46,097 nt of DNA from Candidatus Rokubacteria bacterium 13_1_40CM_69_27 (GTDB taxonomy: Bacteria; Methylomirabilota; Methylomirabilia; Rokubacteriales; CSP1-6). The position numbers and the translations under genes were made by a program. The notes under the pieces were generated by a model. It saw nothing but the letters and a program-made list of their open reading frames with translations, made no database searches and was not told where the DNA came from. Position 1 is the first letter of the stretch; every line of letters starts with the position of its first letter. Where the stretch lies: positions 1 through 46,097 of the forward strand of contig MNEF01000036.1 in assembly GCA_001917535.1 (NCBI GenBank), given 5' to 3'. Shown piece after piece: positions 15,386-23,463 of the stretch.

Positions 15386-18300
15386 TGGCCGTGGCTCGAC
15401 GGACCGTGGGCGGCCGGCGCGTCAAGGCGGGGCGGGTGGAGGAGATGGAGGTCGTCCTTGACATCGCCAAGGCCCTGGGCTCGACGCGCGAGCTGGCCTC
15501 CGTGCTGAAGGACGTCTCGCGCAGAACGGCCCAGGTCATGGGCGCCGAGCGCTGCTCGATCAGCCTCTTCAAGGAAGCCGGGATCGTGCCCGTCGTCTCC
15601 GAGTTCCCCGACAGCCACGTCGACCCGGCCCGGCAGGGGAAGCTGGCGGGCCTGGGGGGGCCGGATATCAGGGAGGCGCCCGCTCATCGGCTCATGATCG
15701 AACGGCGCAGCCCCGTGACGATCGACGACGTGGCGACGAGCGATCTCGCGCCCGACTCCTGGCGACGGGTCCACAAGATGAAGTCCGTGCTGCTCGTCCC
15801 TCTCCTGCGGGGCGACCAAGTCATCGGAGCCTTGCACCTCGCCACTGTCACCGCCCGGCGCAGCTTCGCCGACCACGAGATCCGCCTGGCGACGACGATC
15901 GCCAGCCATGTGACGTTGGCCATCGATAACGTCGAGTTCTATCGACGGGCCGATGAGGAGCGGCGGCGGCTGGAGGTTCTCTACGACATCTCCCGCCGCC
16001 TGGCCGCCGTCCACGACACCGATCAGATCTTGACGCTGATCGTCAACGAGGCCGAGCGGCTCCTGGGCGTCGAAGCCGCGGGGATCCGCCTGCTCGAGGG
16101 GGAGGACCTCGTCGTCCGGGCGCGGACCGAGTCGGCGGCGGCGATCATGTCGCGTCCGCGCCTCAAGGTGGGCGAGAGCCTCACCGGACTGGTGGTGGCG
16201 GAGGGCCGGCCGATCACGGTCGAGGACCTCGTGACCGACACGCGGTATGACCCGGCGCACAAGCGCGGCGCGCTGGCGCTGGGGTTCCACGGGTTCCTCG
16301 GTGTGCCTCTTCAGGTGCAGGGAGCGGTGATCGGCGCCCTCAACGTCTACAGCCGGGGCCGCCGCCACTTCACGCCTGATGAGATCTCGCTGCTCTCCGC
16401 CTGTGCCGACCAGGCGGCCATCGCGATCGAGAACGCCCGGCTCTATGACGCCTCCCGTGCCCAGGTGAGCCGCATGCGGCGGCTGGCCGAGCTCAGCCAG
16501 CTCGTGACCTCGTCGCTGGACTTCCAGAAGGTCCTGGAGGTCGTGGCCCAGTCGGTGCTGGATCTGCTCCAGGGGGATCTCGCCCGCCTGTGGGTCGTGG
16601 ACGAGGCCGCCGGCGTGCTGAGGATGGTGGCCTACAAGACCCGCGACACCGCCGATACGGTCGAGGGGGGGGTCACCGAGTTCCCGCTCGGTCAGGGCGT
16701 GGTCGGCTGGGTCGTCGAGCACCGGAACAAGCGCTACTCCCCCAACCTGGCCGAAGAGATCATGATGGTCAACCGGTCGTGGGTGACCCGCCGGGGATAC
16801 GTGACCCAGCTGGCGGTCCCGCTGATCGTGGGTGACCGCGCCGTCGGTGCGCTCGCCATGATGACCAAGACGCCGCGGCGATTCACGCCCGACGAGGAGG
16901 AGCTGCTCGAGATCTTCGCGGCTAAGGCGGCGACGGCCATCGAGAACGCGCGCCTGCACGGCGAGACGGTGCGGCGCAGCCAGCAGCTCGACGCGCTCCT
17001 GAGCGCGGCGCGCACCGTCATGGGCGGGCTCGAGCTCAGGCGGATGCTGGAGCGCATCATCGAGGAGGCGGCCCGCATCGCCCGGACACCGCACGTGAAG
17101 GTCCTGCTCGTGGACAAGGATGCCGGCGTTCTCCGGGTGGACGCCGTGTCCGGCGAGCATCTGCCGTCGGGGTTCGAGCTGCCCCTCGACGCCAGCTATT
17201 CAGGGACCGTCGCCACGACCGGTGAGCCTCTGTTCGTCGCCGACATCCAGGACGACCCGCGAAACCCGATTGCCCAGCGCGACCGCGAGCTGGGCATCTG
17301 CACGTTCCTCGGTCTACCCATCCGGAAGGGGGACGAGGTCCTGGGCGTGCTCGCCTTCAGCACGACCGAGCCCCGCACCTACGGCCCCGAGGAGCTGACC
17401 TTCCTGGCCTCGTTCGCGGACCAGGCGGCGGTCGCCATCGACAACGCCCGGCTCTACGAGTCGCTGGAGCGCCGGCTCGGCCGCGTGCGCACCCTCAGCC
17501 GCCTGAACCAGCTCGTGTCCTCGTCGCTCGACATGGACGAGGTGCTGCGCGAGATCACGCTGGCCGCCGCCCACCTCATGGAGGCGACGCTCGCCTCCTT
17601 CTGGGTCGCTGACGAGACGCGGCGGACGCTGCAGCTGCTGGCCTTCTCCGACCCGGTGCTGGGCGCCGACCTCCCGGTCAAGGGAATCACGTTCGCGGAA
17701 GGGGCCCTGGGATGGGTGGCGACCAATCGACAGACCGCCAACATCCCGGACGTGGCCGCCGACCACCGCGTGCTCTCCCAGGAGTGGTGGAAGAAGCGCG
17801 GGCTGCGCAGCTACCTCGCCGTCCCGGTCGTCTTCGAGGGGTCGCTGTACGCGGTCCTGGCGCTGTACGGGCGCCGGCCGTTCCGGATCGAGCTGGACGA
17901 CCGGGACCTCATCGACGGCTTCGTCGCCCAGGCCGCGGTGGCCATCAGAAACGCCCGGCTCTTCGCCGAGAGCGAGCGGCGTCGCTCCATCGCCGAGGCC
18001 CTGGCCGGCGTGGGGCGCGCCCTGGCCCAGTCGCTGGACGTCGCTGTCATCAGCGAACGGATCGCGGAGAGCCTGCGCGGGCTGCTCCGCGCGCGATCCT
18101 CGGCGGTCTATCGCCTGGACGCCAAGTCCGGCGACCTGGTCGTCATGGCCGGCACCGGCATGCTGGCGACCATGTTCGAGCCCAACACCGTGCTTCCGGC
18201 GGGCAGCGTGGCCCACCTCGCGGTCGCGCAGTGCCGGCCGATCGCCACCTCCAACGTCCTCGACGACCCCCAGCTGACGATCACCGCCGACGTCCGGGCG

Positions 18301-19548
18301 CGCCTGGGGCCGGAGACCCATCGATCGGCGCTGGCCGTGCCGCTGTTGGTCCACGAGACGGTGATCGGCGCCCTGGGCATCGGCGACGTCGAAGGCCGCG
18401 TGTTCGATGACGAGGAGCTCCGGCTGACCCAGGCCTTTGCGGACCAGGCGGCCATCGCGCTGGAGAACGCCCGACTCTACGAGGAAGCCCACGCCCAACG
18501 AAAGCGGCTGACGCAGATCTTCGACTCCACCACCGACGGCATCATGTTCGTGCGCCCGGATGGTCGAATCGAGGCGGCGAACCGGCGGGCCGCCGAGGTG
18601 CTCGGTATCGAGGACGACGCAGTGGTCGGCGCTGACCTCATCGACCTCCTGGTGCAGCAGACCGCCGCCGCCGCCGACGATCTGTTCGCGGCGTCGCTCC
18701 GCTCGCTCTTCAACGACGCCGCCGGCGGCGAGGGCGATCTGACGATCGCGGCGCTCAAGCGGGTGCTGCACTGGGTCGCCAAGCCCACGCGGGACGCCGC
18801 CGGCGATGTGGTGGGGCTGACCCTGACACTGCAGGACGTGACCAAGGAGCGGGAGGTCAGCCAGATGAAGTCGGACTTCGTCTCCTTCGTCACCCATCAG
18901 CTCCGAACGCCACTCTCCGGCATCAAGTGGATGCTCGAGCTGGCCGGCCAGCAGGAACATGTCCCCGGGGAAGCCCGGACCTACATCGAGGACGCCCATG
19001 GCGCCTCCGAGCGGCTCATTACGCTGGTCAACGATCTGTTGGACATCTCGCGCCTCGAGCGGGGCCGGCTCGACGTGCATCCGCGGCCAACCGATCTGGC
19101 GGCGCTGACGGGGGAGGTACTGGTGGAGGTGCAGCCGCTCACCCAGGAGAAGGGCCACCGCGTTTCCGTCTCGGCCCCCGCCGATCTGCCTCCGGTGCTC
19201 GCCGATCCGCAGCTGCTGCGGCAGGCGATCCTGAACCTCGCCTCCAACGCCATCAAATACACGCGGCCCGGTGGTGAGATTGCCCTCCGCATGAGCCGCG
19301 AAGCGTCCTCGGTGCTGTGGGCGATCCAGGACAGCGGCATCGGGATCCCCCAAGAGGCCCAACGTCGCCTGTTCGAGAAGTTCTACCGGGCCGACAATGT
19401 CTACACGATCGAGACGGAGGGCACCGGGCTCGGCCTGTACCTGGTGCGGTTGATCGTGGAGCGGTTCGGCGGGCGCGTGTGGTGTGAATCCGAGGAAGGC
19501 CAGGGCGCCACCTTCCTCTTCACCCTGCCACTGGCGGAGTCACACTAA
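15385..19548 (+). CDS. Cytosolic histidine kinase with six GAF domains and a PAS domain
   Basis: A 1387-residue soluble kinase with no membrane segment. Six tandem GAF domains can be delimited from repeating endings of the form DQAAIAIENARLY: ~21-186, 195-357, 365-527, 534-696, 703-865 and 870-1036. A PAS domain (~1040-1155, FDSTTDGIMFVRPDGRIEAA) follows. The HisKA domain carries phospho-acceptor His1171 (VTHQLRTPLSG). The ATPase domain has the N box NLASNAIKYT (1284-1293), the G1 box DSGIGIP (1316-1322) and the G2 box GTGLGLYL (1346-1353). GAF domains bind cyclic nucleotides, haem or other small ligands; none of these carries an obvious NKFDE cyclic-nucleotide motif. It overlaps the genes on both sides by 1 nt, which marks it as the core of one operon. 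Confidence 0.93.
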   Translation: MAVARRTVGGRRVKAGRVEEMEVVLDIAKALGSTRELASVLKDVSRRTAQVMGAERCSISLFKEAGIVPVVSEFPDSHVDPARQGKLAGLGGPDIREAPAHRLMIERRSPVTIDDVATSDLAPDSWRRVHKMKSVLLVPLLRGDQVIGALHLATVTARRSFADHEIRLATTIASHVTLAIDNVEFYRRADEERRRLEVLYDISRRLAAVHDTDQILTLIVNEAERLLGVEAAGIRLLEGEDLVVRARTESAAAIMSRPRLKVGESLTGLVVAEGRPITVEDLVTDTRYDPAHKRGALALGFHGFLGVPLQVQGAVIGALNVYSRGRRHFTPDEISLLSACADQAAIAIENARLYDASRAQVSRMRRLAELSQLVTSSLDFQKVLEVVAQSVLDLLQGDLARLWVVDEAAGVLRMVAYKTRDTADTVEGGVTEFPLGQGVVGWVVEHRNKRYSPNLAEEIMMVNRSWVTRRGYVTQLAVPLIVGDRAVGALAMMTKTPRRFTPDEEELLEIFAAKAATAIENARLHGETVRRSQQLDALLSAARTVMGGLELRRMLERIIEEAARIARTPHVKVLLVDKDAGVLRVDAVSGEHLPSGFELPLDASYSGTVATTGEPLFVADIQDDPRNPIAQRDRELGICTFLGLPIRKGDEVLGVLAFSTTEPRTYGPEELTFLASFADQAAVAIDNARLYESLERRLGRVRTLSRLNQLVSSSLDMDEVLREITLAAAHLMEATLASFWVADETRRTLQLLAFSDPVLGADLPVKGITFAEGALGWVATNRQTANIPDVAADHRVLSQEWWKKRGLRSYLAVPVVFEGSLYAVLALYGRRPFRIELDDRDLIDGFVAQAAVAIRNARLFAESERRRSIAEALAGVGRALAQSLDVAVISERIAESLRGLLRARSSAVYRLDAKSGDLVVMAGTGMLATMFEPNTVLPAGSVAHLAVAQCRPIATSNVLDDPQLTITADVRARLGPETHRSALAVPLLVHETVIGALGIGDVEGRVFDDEELRLTQAFADQAAIALENARLYEEAHAQRKRLTQIFDSTTDGIMFVRPDGRIEAANRRAAEVLGIEDDAVVGADLIDLLVQQTAAAADDLFAASLRSLFNDAAGGEGDLTIAALKRVLHWVAKPTRDAAGDVVGLTLTLQDVTKEREVSQMKSDFVSFVTHQLRTPLSGIKWMLELAGQQEHVPGEARTYIEDAHGASERLITLVNDLLDISRLERGRLDVHPRPTDLAALTGEVLVEVQPLTQEKGHRVSVSAPADLPPVLADPQLLRQAILNLASNAIKYTRPGGEIALRMSREASSVLWAIQDSGIGIPQEAQRRLFEKFYRADNVYTIETEGTGLGLYLVRLIVERFGGRVWCESEEGQGATFLFTLPLAESH

Positions 19549-19928
19549 TGCCAACAGATGCAAAGCGAATCCTGCTGGTCGAGGACGATCGATTCCTTCG
19601 CCGGGCCTGCGAAGCGAGTCTGCGGCAGCGCGGGTTCACCGTGATCGCGGCCATTGACGGCGAGGAGGGGCTGCGACTGGCCCGGTCGGAGACGCCGGAC
19701 CTCATCCTCCTCGACCTGCTGATGCCGAAGCTGCCGGGCCTGGAAGTTTTGAAGGCGCTGAAGGCGGATCCGGCCACCAAGCCCATTCCCGTCCTGGTCC
19801 TGTCCAACTCGTCCCGCGAGCAGGACGTGGCCGAGGTCATCAACCTCGGCGCCGTCGATTACTGGGTCAAGGCCAATCTCTCCTTGAAGGAACTGGGCGA
19901 ACGCGTTGCGCGATTGCTGGAGAGGTAG
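19548..19928 (+). CDS. Single-domain response regulator
   Basis: A 126-residue stand-alone receiver: acidic pocket VEDDRF (11-16), phospho-acceptor Asp56 in LILLDLLMPK, and Lys108 in YWVKANLS, where the residue after the Lys is Ala rather than the usual Pro. It has no output domain, so it probably acts through protein contact or as a phosphate sink or relay. The ATG overlaps the kinase stop (TAATG), so it is very likely phosphorylated by the GAF kinase. Confidence 0.92.
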   Translation: MPTDAKRILLVEDDRFLRRACEASLRQRGFTVIAAIDGEEGLRLARSETPDLILLDLLMPKLPGLEVLKALKADPATKPIPVLVLSNSSREQDVAEVINLGAVDYWVKANLSLKELGERVARLLER

Positions 19929-19960
19929 GCCCTCTGGCTTCGTGATAGGATCGACGCGCC

Positions 19961-20416
19961 ATGGCGTGGATCGTCGGCGCGCTGATCCTGCTCCTCGGCG
20001 CCGCCACCACGGCGCCCGCCAACGATGACCCGCCGCTGATGCCCCCGCCCACGGCCCCGTCGGCTGAGTCCCGCTACACCGACGGCCTGGCGCTGGCCAA
20101 GGCGAGCGACTGGCGCGGCGCGGAACAGGCGCATCGCGAAGCGATCCGACTCAAGGCCGCGTTCCCGGAGGCGTGGAACGGCCTCGGCCACGCGCTCCGC
20201 AAGCAGAGCCTCTACGACGAGTCGGTCCGCGCCTACCGGGAGGCGTTGCGGCTCCGGCCCGACTACCCCCAGGCCCTCGAATACCTGGGCGAGGCCTACG
20301 TGCAGATGGGGAGGCTCGAGGACGCCCGGGCGATCCTCGTCCGTCTGCAGCCGCTCGATCCCGTGGAGGCCGCGGAACTGGCGGAGGCGATCCGGAAGGC
20401 GTCGGCGCCGCGCTGA
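19961..20416 (+). CDS. Exported tetratricopeptide-repeat protein
   Basis: A 151-residue protein with a short N-terminal signal (MAWIVGALILLLGAATTAPA), a proline-rich linker and three TPR units (~35-68, 69-102, 103-136; for example AWNGLGHALRKQSLYDESVR and ALEYLGEAYVQMGRLEDARA). It is probably periplasmic. TPR arrays mediate protein contacts. The gene lies between the receiver and the membrane cyclase, ~32 and ~23 nt from each, so it could be an accessory to the cyclase sensor domain, which faces the same compartment (inference). Confidence 0.8.
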   Translation: MAWIVGALILLLGAATTAPANDDPPLMPPPTAPSAESRYTDGLALAKASDWRGAEQAHREAIRLKAAFPEAWNGLGHALRKQSLYDESVRAYREALRLRPDYPQALEYLGEAYVQMGRLEDARAILVRLQPLDPVEAAELAEAIRKASAPR

Positions 20417-20439
20417 CCCCTGGCAGCGACCACCCGCCG

Positions 20440-22008
20440 ATGTTGGGCTCGCGGCTGGCGACGAAGATCACGGTCCTGATCGTGGTCGTGCTCATCATCG
20501 GCTTCGGCGCCTCCACCGTCTGGACCATCCGGCGCGAGGCAGCGCTGCTCGTGGAGCAGAACAAGATCGCCGCCCGCCGTCTGACCGCCTCCATCGTCGC
20601 CAGCATCGAGGGCGCCATGCTCGAGGAGCGGCCGGACGTGACGCGGATGGTGCTCCAGGAACTGAAGAGCTCGTCATCCGTCGAAGGGCTGATGATCTAC
20701 CGCCGCAACGGCGTCGAGGCCTTCACCGACCTGGCCACGCTGGACGAGGTGAAGCGCAACGCCGACATCGCACCGGAGGTCCTGGCCAACATCCGCAAGA
20801 TGCAGCGGCAGCCGGCGGCCACCATGAGCGGGCCCATGTTCCAGGCCGCCCTGGAGACGCGGCGGACCCAGGAGTGGCTCGACGTCAAGAAAGGCGTTCC
20901 GCTCTTCACGCTGCTCCATCCGATCCCGAATCAAGAACGGTGTCAGGGCTGCCACGGCGGCGACCACGCGGTCCGGGCCGTGGTCCAGGTCTCGACCTCG
21001 ATGGAACCGGTGTTCGCGGAGGTCCGCCGCCACCGTAACCGTCAGATTCTCATCGCGCTGCTCACGATCGTGGCCGCCGGCGCCGTGCTGACGGTCGCCA
21101 TGGGGCGGGTGGTGGTGCGGCCCATCAAAACGCTGGCCGCCGCCGCGCGCCGGGTCGGCGACGGCGACTTCGACGTGCAGGCGCCGGCGTCGTCCCCGGA
21201 CGAGCTGGGTCGGCTGGGCGCGGCGTTCAACGAGATGACGAGCCGGCTGGCCAGGGCCTACGCCGATCTCGAGGGCAAGAACGCCGAGCTGGCGACGGCC
21301 CTCCAGAATCTCCAGGAGTCGCGCCAACGGCTGGCGCTGCTCGAGCAGCTCAAGGGCGAGCTCAGCAAGTTCGTGCCGGAATCCGTCAAGAGGCTGCTCG
21401 AGCACAACCCGAACGCCACCGAGCTGGAGAAGCGGAGCGCGGAGGTTTCCGTCCTCTTCCTGGACATCGCCGGCTACACCAAGCTCTCCGAGCAGATGGA
21501 TGCGAAAAAGCTCAACCAGCAGGTCCAGCTCTACTTCTCCAGCTTCCTCGAGATCATCCAGCGACACCACGGCGACGTGAACGAAACAGCGGGGGACGGG
21601 CTCATGGTCATCTTCCAGTCCGACCGCCACGCCAGCGACCACGTCCTCAACGCCACCCACGCCGCCTGCGCCATCCGCCAGAAGACGGCGGCGCTGAACG
21701 AGGAGTATGGCGGGGTCTTTCCCCCGATCCAGCTCCACATGGGCCTCAACACGGGAGAGGCGCTGGTGGGCGCCACCAAGCTCGGGCAGCGCTGGACCTT
21801 CACGGCCACTGGCCCCACCACCAACGTCGCCGCGCGCTTCGCAGGATCCGCGCAGGCCGGGGAGATCGTGGTGGGACCGCTGACGGCCGAGCGGATCCGC
21901 CACCAGTTCGTCCTGGAGAGCCTCGGCGAGCGGACGTTCAAGAACGTGTCGCAGCCGATCCGCGTGTACCGCGTGATCCCCCCGGGCGTGTACGAGAGCG
22001 TCGTCTAG
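20440..22008 (+). CDS. Membrane class III nucleotide cyclase with periplasmic c-haem-type sensor and HAMP
   Basis: 522 residues from ATG 20440, which begins directly with TM1 (~9-30). A periplasmic domain (~31-202) contains a single CxxCH c-type haem attachment motif (Cys168, Cys171, His172 in CQGCHGG). TM2 is ~203-222, HAMP ~223-275 (VVRPIKTLAAAARRVGDGDF), and a coiled coil (~276-310) leads to the cyclase domain (~335-515). Metal-binding aspartates are Asp342 (LFLDIAGYT) and Asp386 (AGDGLM); the transition-state pair Asn462/Arg466 is present. The purine-recognition positions are Glu382 and Thr455 instead of the Lys/Asp of typical adenylate cyclases. It probably converts a redox, haem-ligand or cytochrome signal into a cyclic nucleotide signal. 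Confidence 0.88.
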   Translation: MLGSRLATKITVLIVVVLIIGFGASTVWTIRREAALLVEQNKIAARRLTASIVASIEGAMLEERPDVTRMVLQELKSSSSVEGLMIYRRNGVEAFTDLATLDEVKRNADIAPEVLANIRKMQRQPAATMSGPMFQAALETRRTQEWLDVKKGVPLFTLLHPIPNQERCQGCHGGDHAVRAVVQVSTSMEPVFAEVRRHRNRQILIALLTIVAAGAVLTVAMGRVVVRPIKTLAAAARRVGDGDFDVQAPASSPDELGRLGAAFNEMTSRLARAYADLEGKNAELATALQNLQESRQRLALLEQLKGELSKFVPESVKRLLEHNPNATELEKRSAEVSVLFLDIAGYTKLSEQMDAKKLNQQVQLYFSSFLEIIQRHHGDVNETAGDGLMVIFQSDRHASDHVLNATHAACAIRQKTAALNEEYGGVFPPIQLHMGLNTGEALVGATKLGQRWTFTATGPTTNVAARFAGSAQAGEIVVGPLTAERIRHQFVLESLGERTFKNVSQPIRVYRVIPPGVYESVV

Positions 22009-22013
22009 CCGGG

Positions 22014-22054
22014 CCCCTGAAAGATCGCGCGGACAGGCGAATTTTTTTCAGGGG
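22014..22054. promoter_or_regulatory. Long inverted repeat between cyclase and receiver genes
   Basis: CCCCTGAAA (22014-22022) pairs with TTTCAGGGG (22046-22054) around a 23-nt loop ending in a run of T. It follows the cyclase stop and precedes the receiver start. It could be a terminator-like structure or a protein-binding site. The same CCCCTGA/TCAGGGG core recurs in the hairpin at 22451-22478. Confidence 0.45.
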
Positions 22055-22081
22055 TTGCCTCGACGGTCCGTCGCCCGTAAC

Positions 22082-22450
22082 GTGGTGCTTGTGTCGCGCC
22101 ACGTGCTGGTCGTCGAAGATCACGAGGACGCCCGCGAGGCGGTACGCTGCCTGCTGGAGGTCCAGGGTCATCGCGTCGAGGTCGCCGGCGACGGCGTCGA
22201 GGCGGTGGCGATGGCCCTGGAGTCGCGGCCCGAAATCGTGCTCGTCGACATCGGCATCCCGGGCCTGGACGGCTATGAGGTGGCGCGGCGTCTGCGCGCC
22301 ACCCCCGAGGGCAAGCGCATGGTGCTGGTCGCCATCACCGGCTACGGCCAGCCGACCGACCGGCAGCGGGCGCTGGAGAACGGGTTCGACGCCCATCTGG
22401 TCAAGCCCGTCGAGCCCGACGACCTCTATCGCCTGCTCGAGACGGCCTAG
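22082..22450 (+). CDS. Single-domain response regulator
   Basis: About 122 residues, a lone receiver domain: VVEDHEDARE, phospho-acceptor Asp56 in IVLVDIGIPGLDG, Thr86 region AITGYG, and Lys108 in LVKPVEPDD. This form, with an AITGYG motif, resembles the stand-alone or C-terminal receivers of hybrid sensor kinases. GTG 22082 is chosen; TTG 22055 would begin inside the upstream inverted repeat, and GTG 22091 is also possible. It is the last gene of the signalling block and is followed by a strong hairpin. Confidence 0.85.
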   Translation: MVLVSRHVLVVEDHEDAREAVRCLLEVQGHRVEVAGDGVEAVAMALESRPEIVLVDIGIPGLDGYEVARRLRATPEGKRMVLVAITGYGQPTDRQRALENGFDAHLVKPVEPDDLYRLLETA

Positions 22451-22478
22451 CCGCCCCTGAGGCGTGGCTCAGGGGCGG
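22451..22478 (+). terminator. Perfect 11-bp hairpin overlapping the start of the DUF72 gene
   Basis: CCGCCCCTGAG (22451-22461), loop GCGTGG, CTCAGGGGCGG (22468-22478). The stem begins one base after the receiver's stop codon. No T tract follows. The GTG start codon of the next ORF (22464-22466) lies in the loop, so in RNA this stem could control access to that start. Confidence 0.55.
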
Positions 22479-23450
22479 ACCGCTCCCGGCAAGTCGCGCG
22501 TCCGCGTCGGCATCTGTTCCTGGGCCGATCCGGCGCTCATCGAAGACGGGTCATTCTATCCGCAGAAGTCGATGAGCGCGGAGGCGCGCCTGCGCTACTA
22601 CGCGAGCGTCTTCGACGTCGTCGAGGTCAACTCCGCCTACTACGCCATCCCCGACGTCCTGACCGTGAGACGGTGGGTGGAACGGACGCCGCCCGACTTC
22701 GTCTTCCACGTCAAAGCTTACGCGCTCATGACGGGCCATCACCCCCGGCCGCAGTCGCTGCCGGCCGAGATCCAACGGCTGCTGGCGCCGACCGCAACCC
22801 GGACGCGGCGCGGCGAGGTGGACGCCTCGGCGTTTCCGCCCCAAGCCCTCGATGAGGCGTTCCGCTTGTTCCGTGCCGCGCTGGCCCCCCTGGCGGACTC
22901 CGGCAAGCTGGGTTACGTGCTCTTCCAGCTCGCGCCGTGGGTGCGCTTCAGCCAGGCGCGGCTCGACTACCTGGCGTCGCTCCCCGAGCGCCTGCCCGGA
23001 TGGACGATCGCGGTGGAGTTCCGCGACCGGTCCTGGTTCCCCGATCACGCCGCCGACACGCTCGGCGTGTTGGCATCGGCGCGGCTGGCCCATGTCGTCG
23101 TGGACGCGCCGGCGGTGGCCAACGCCGTGCCAAGGGTGGTGACGGTGACCGCGCCCACCGCCGTGTTGCGCCTGCACGGCCGCCACGCCGAGGGCTGGCT
23201 CAAGCAGCTCCGCGGCCAGGAGCCGGCGGTGCGCGAGAAATACGACTACCTCTACACCGAAGAGGAGCTGCGGGCGCTGCTGCCGGAGGTGGAGGCGCTT
23301 GAGCGCGAGGCCGAGCAGGTCTTCATCTCGTTCAACAACAACAACCGGAATTACCCGGTGATGAACGCGCTCGTGATGAAGCGGCTGCTCGGTCAGCCCG
23401 TGGCGGCGCCGCTCGGGCAGAGAAGCTTGCCACTGGAGGGGCGGGCCTGA
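22464..23450 (+). CDS. DUF72 (YecE-like) family protein
   Basis: A 328-residue protein. VRVGICSWADPALIEDGSFYP near the N terminus, FDVVEVNSAYYAIPDVLTVRRWVERTPPDFVFHVKA, and the late VFISFNNNNRNYPVMNA are hallmarks of the DUF72 TIM-barrel family (E. coli YecE). The biochemical role of this family is unsettled. GTG 22464 is the only upstream start I can see before the conserved GICSW, and it sits in the loop of a hairpin. The family often occurs beside unrelated genes, and the neighbours give no clear hint here. Confidence 0.82.
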   Translation: MAQGRTAPGKSRVRVGICSWADPALIEDGSFYPQKSMSAEARLRYYASVFDVVEVNSAYYAIPDVLTVRRWVERTPPDFVFHVKAYALMTGHHPRPQSLPAEIQRLLAPTATRTRRGEVDASAFPPQALDEAFRLFRAALAPLADSGKLGYVLFQLAPWVRFSQARLDYLASLPERLPGWTIAVEFRDRSWFPDHAADTLGVLASARLAHVVVDAPAVANAVPRVVTVTAPTAVLRLHGRHAEGWLKQLRGQEPAVREKYDYLYTEEELRALLPEVEALEREAEQVFISFNNNNRNYPVMNALVMKRLLGQPVAAPLGQRSLPLEGRA

Positions 23451-23463
23451 GATAGTGGGTTCG

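Noticed and set aside
15382-17160. 592-residue minus-strand ORF, and 17314-19362 (682 residues), opposite the GAF kinase
   Set aside because: Both are mirror frames of the kinase with low-complexity composition and no motifs; long antisense frames are expected at this GC content.
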